Translations under genes and position numbers: made by a program | Part shown: positions 62,625-64,000 of the stretch, in pieces | Numbering within the stretch: position 1 is the stretch's first letter | Layout of the letters: each line of letters begins with the position of its first letter | The notes under the pieces: model-generated | Databases searched by the model: none | What the model was told of the DNA's origin: nothing | Seen by the model: the letters and a program-made list of their open reading frames with translations, nothing else | Source: CAVSNH01 sp963729275 | GTDB lineage: Bacteria > Actinomycetota > Acidimicrobiia > Acidimicrobiales > RAAP-2 | Assembly (NCBI GenBank): GCA_963729275.1 | Contig: CAVSNH010000010.1 | Span: 1-64,000, forward strand | DNA: 64,000 nucleotides | Direction of reading: 5' to 3'

Positions 62625-62877
62625 GCCGCCTGGAGGTTGGGAGCGCCCGTAGGCCCGTGGAGCCGCAGCGTTAGCCGCTCACTGTCCCAGACCGTCGGTT
62701 GGTGGCGCACGTCCTGGCCTGAACTGGAGGGCCGCCTTCTGGCCGCCCACTGGAAATGCGGACATTTCGACAGCGAACACCCCTTGCGTAGGCGAGGATA
62801 GGAGGCGCAGCGGAGCCGGAGGCCTGCGCCACGAGGGCCGAATCCAAGTAGCCCCAACCAAGGACAGGAGAGGGCAA

Positions 62878-63303
62878 ATGGCCAAGCACCATGCAAAGCA
62901 GGCGAAGGGAGGCACGAGCCCCCCGGACAGCGAATCGCTCGGCTTGCGGTGGCTCGACGACGTGGCCGCCCACGACTTCGATGCCGCGCTGGCGTATCTG
63001 TCATTGAAGTTCGATGAGAAGCAGGCGGCGAATGCCATCGCACGCCTTCGCAAGGCCGAGGTCACCCGTCGCAGGGCCAACGACATCTTGCGTGCTTGCA
63101 GCCTTTCCGCTCTGCCTCTGGGCGACCCCGGCGTGCGCCGTGACCTGCTCAACGCCGTCTCTGGCAAACGGCTGAGTCCCGTGCTCGTCGTCACCACCGG
63201 CGATGGTGCTGACATCGCCGACGGGTACCATCGGGTCTCGCTGGCCTACCACCTTGACCCTTTCGGTGACGTCCCTTTGCGCATCGGCGACGCACCCGCC
63301 TGA
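62878..63303 (+). CDS. Hypothetical protein with ParB-like IADGYHR motif, 141 aa
   Basis: GGACAGGAGAGG precedes the ATG. The N-terminus is lysine-rich (AKHHAKQAKGG); a helical centre (FDAALAYLSLKFDEKQAANAI, ARLRKAEVTRRRAND) is followed by SPVLVVTTGDGADIADGYHR. The GYHR motif recalls ParB/Srx-type nuclease or kinase folds that bind nucleotides. Function unknown. Confidence 0.65.
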   Translation: MAKHHAKQAKGGTSPPDSESLGLRWLDDVAAHDFDAALAYLSLKFDEKQAANAIARLRKAEVTRRRANDILRACSLSALPLGDPGVRRDLLNAVSGKRLSPVLVVTTGDGADIADGYHRVSLAYHLDPFGDVPLRIGDAPA

Positions 63304-63470
63304 TCTCACGCTGCCGACACCATCCGAAACGTAGTGCCTTTAGCTCGGAGTGCCCCCGACGGCCGGGTCGGTGGGGCATTACGACACCGAGTTCAGCGAA
63401 CCACGCCATTTCAGTGGCCCTGGATCGATAGCCGGCGGAATCCTGAGGGCTACTGCAATAGGCTCTTCGC

Positions 63471-63686
63471 ATGGACGACGGCTCCCAGGAGACGGAGATG
63501 ACTGTCGTTTTGAGGTGGCAGCCCAGCCGGGAGAGCGACGATCCTCGCTTGATAGTGCAACTTGAGGACGGAGAGGGTCAGAACTGGGATCTCATGGCGG
63601 ACGCCGCGCCCATCACCGGATTCTTGCCCGCCGGATGGCCGAGGGGCACCGCCCTGACCTTCAAGCGGACCATCGAGGAACGCTGA
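63471..63686 (+). CDS. Small hypothetical protein, 71 aa
   Basis: ATG giving MDDGSQETEMTVVLRWQPSR. A short beta-rich protein (DDPRLIVQLEDGEG, FLPAGWPRGTALTF). No family. Composition is convincing, but there is no clear ribosome binding site. Confidence 0.45.
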   Translation: MDDGSQETEMTVVLRWQPSRESDDPRLIVQLEDGEGQNWDLMADAAPITGFLPAGWPRGTALTFKRTIEER

Positions 63687-63775
63687 GCCGTAACAAGCGG
63701 GCCGACGTCGGCCAGAACGCGGGCGAACCTTCGTGAACAGGAATGTCACGGCGAGGACGTATCCCACCGATGCTC

Positions 63776-64000
63776 CTATGGTTTGTCAAGGGCGAGTGCT
63801 GACCTCGGAAGCTGCGCGAACACCTCTCGAGCCACGTAGCGCTTGAGGCAGCGGATCGCCTCCCTCTTTGTCCGTCATTCCTTCATCCGGCGGTCGATGT
63901 AGTGCTTGGTTCTCGGGTCGTTGACCATCCGGGTGAACACGATGTGCCAGAGCGCTGAGTTGGCCTGACGGTGCCCGCCGCTGCCACCGATTCGGCGTCC
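63776..64000 (-). pseudogene. IS110-family transposase C-terminus with an in-frame stop, cut by the window edge
   Basis: On the minus strand the frame from 64000 reads RIGGSGGHRQANSALWHIVF and TRMVNDPRTKHYIDRRMKE, then a TGA. It continues RTKREAIRCLKRYVAREVF to the end at TAG 63776-63778. This is the C-terminal domain of an IS110-family transposase. The internal stop and truncation at the window edge leave only a fragment. It differs in sequence from the IS110 copy at 10740-11587. Confidence 0.65.

Overview
The window looks like a contig from a high-GC actinobacterium, most likely a member of the Acidimicrobiia or a close relative. I infer this from gene order and gene content only, since no rRNA is present. 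The evidence is the actinobacterial housekeeping order tlyA-nadK-recN, pyrG-nudix-xerD, scpA-scpB-rluB and cmk-plsC-der, together with AroH-type chorismate mutase, a WhiB-family remnant, an Erm-like methyltransferase, many GTG starts and many 4-base stop/start overlaps.

Three zones can be seen. (1) About 1-13,600 is gene-poor and accessory. It holds small secreted or unknown proteins, a frameshifted gene, a shuffled family of small Cys/Trp proteins, a tandem tyrosine-recombinase element with its own inverted repeats, a 5'-truncated IS110 transposase, an intact tRNA-Pro(GGG) and a decayed whiB. A 42-43 base direct repeat of the 3' half of tRNA-Pro (883-924 and 12071-12113) brackets about 11.2 kb in the arrangement expected of an element integrated at the 3' end of a tRNA gene. 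(2) About 13,600-44,100 is a compact core chromosome segment. The genes are der, a PDZ/radical-SAM DUF512 protein, ispH, an HD hydrolase, a GT2 transferase, plsC, cmk, aroA, tyrA, aroH, rluB, scpB, scpA, an rRNA methyltransferase, trpS, two large membrane proteins, an M50 protease, a DksA/TraR protein, xerD, a Nudix hydrolase, pyrG, recN, nadK, tlyA, a lysine-tailed protein, a HAD phosphatase, a fatty acid desaturase and a DoxX-Rieske fusion. Most are on the minus strand and translationally coupled. (3) About 44,100-64,000 is accessory again. It holds VOC proteins, small unknowns, a glycosyltransferase, two sulfatase-superfamily proteins, a secreted PHM-like copper monooxygenase, two SAM methyltransferases, a nucleotide cyclase, a CDF metal transporter, and several broken genes and IS remnants (IS3, IS110).

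In the core, aroH-tyrA-aroA-cmk-plsC link aromatic amino acid synthesis with nucleotide and lipid precursor genes. scpA-scpB-rluB and tlyA-nadK-recN are the usual chromosome and ribosome maintenance clusters. Two reading-frame oddities stand out. recN is split by a frameshift. tlyA seems to start at a CTG codon overlapping the upstream stop codon, because its N-terminal S4 domain has no ATG, GTG or TTG start in frame.

I found no CRISPR array, no rRNA and no clear defence or biosynthetic island. The most interesting accessory signals are the tRNA-Pro-bounded island, the recombinase pair with inverted repeats, and the small-protein family whose intact copy is a mosaic of two broken ones.
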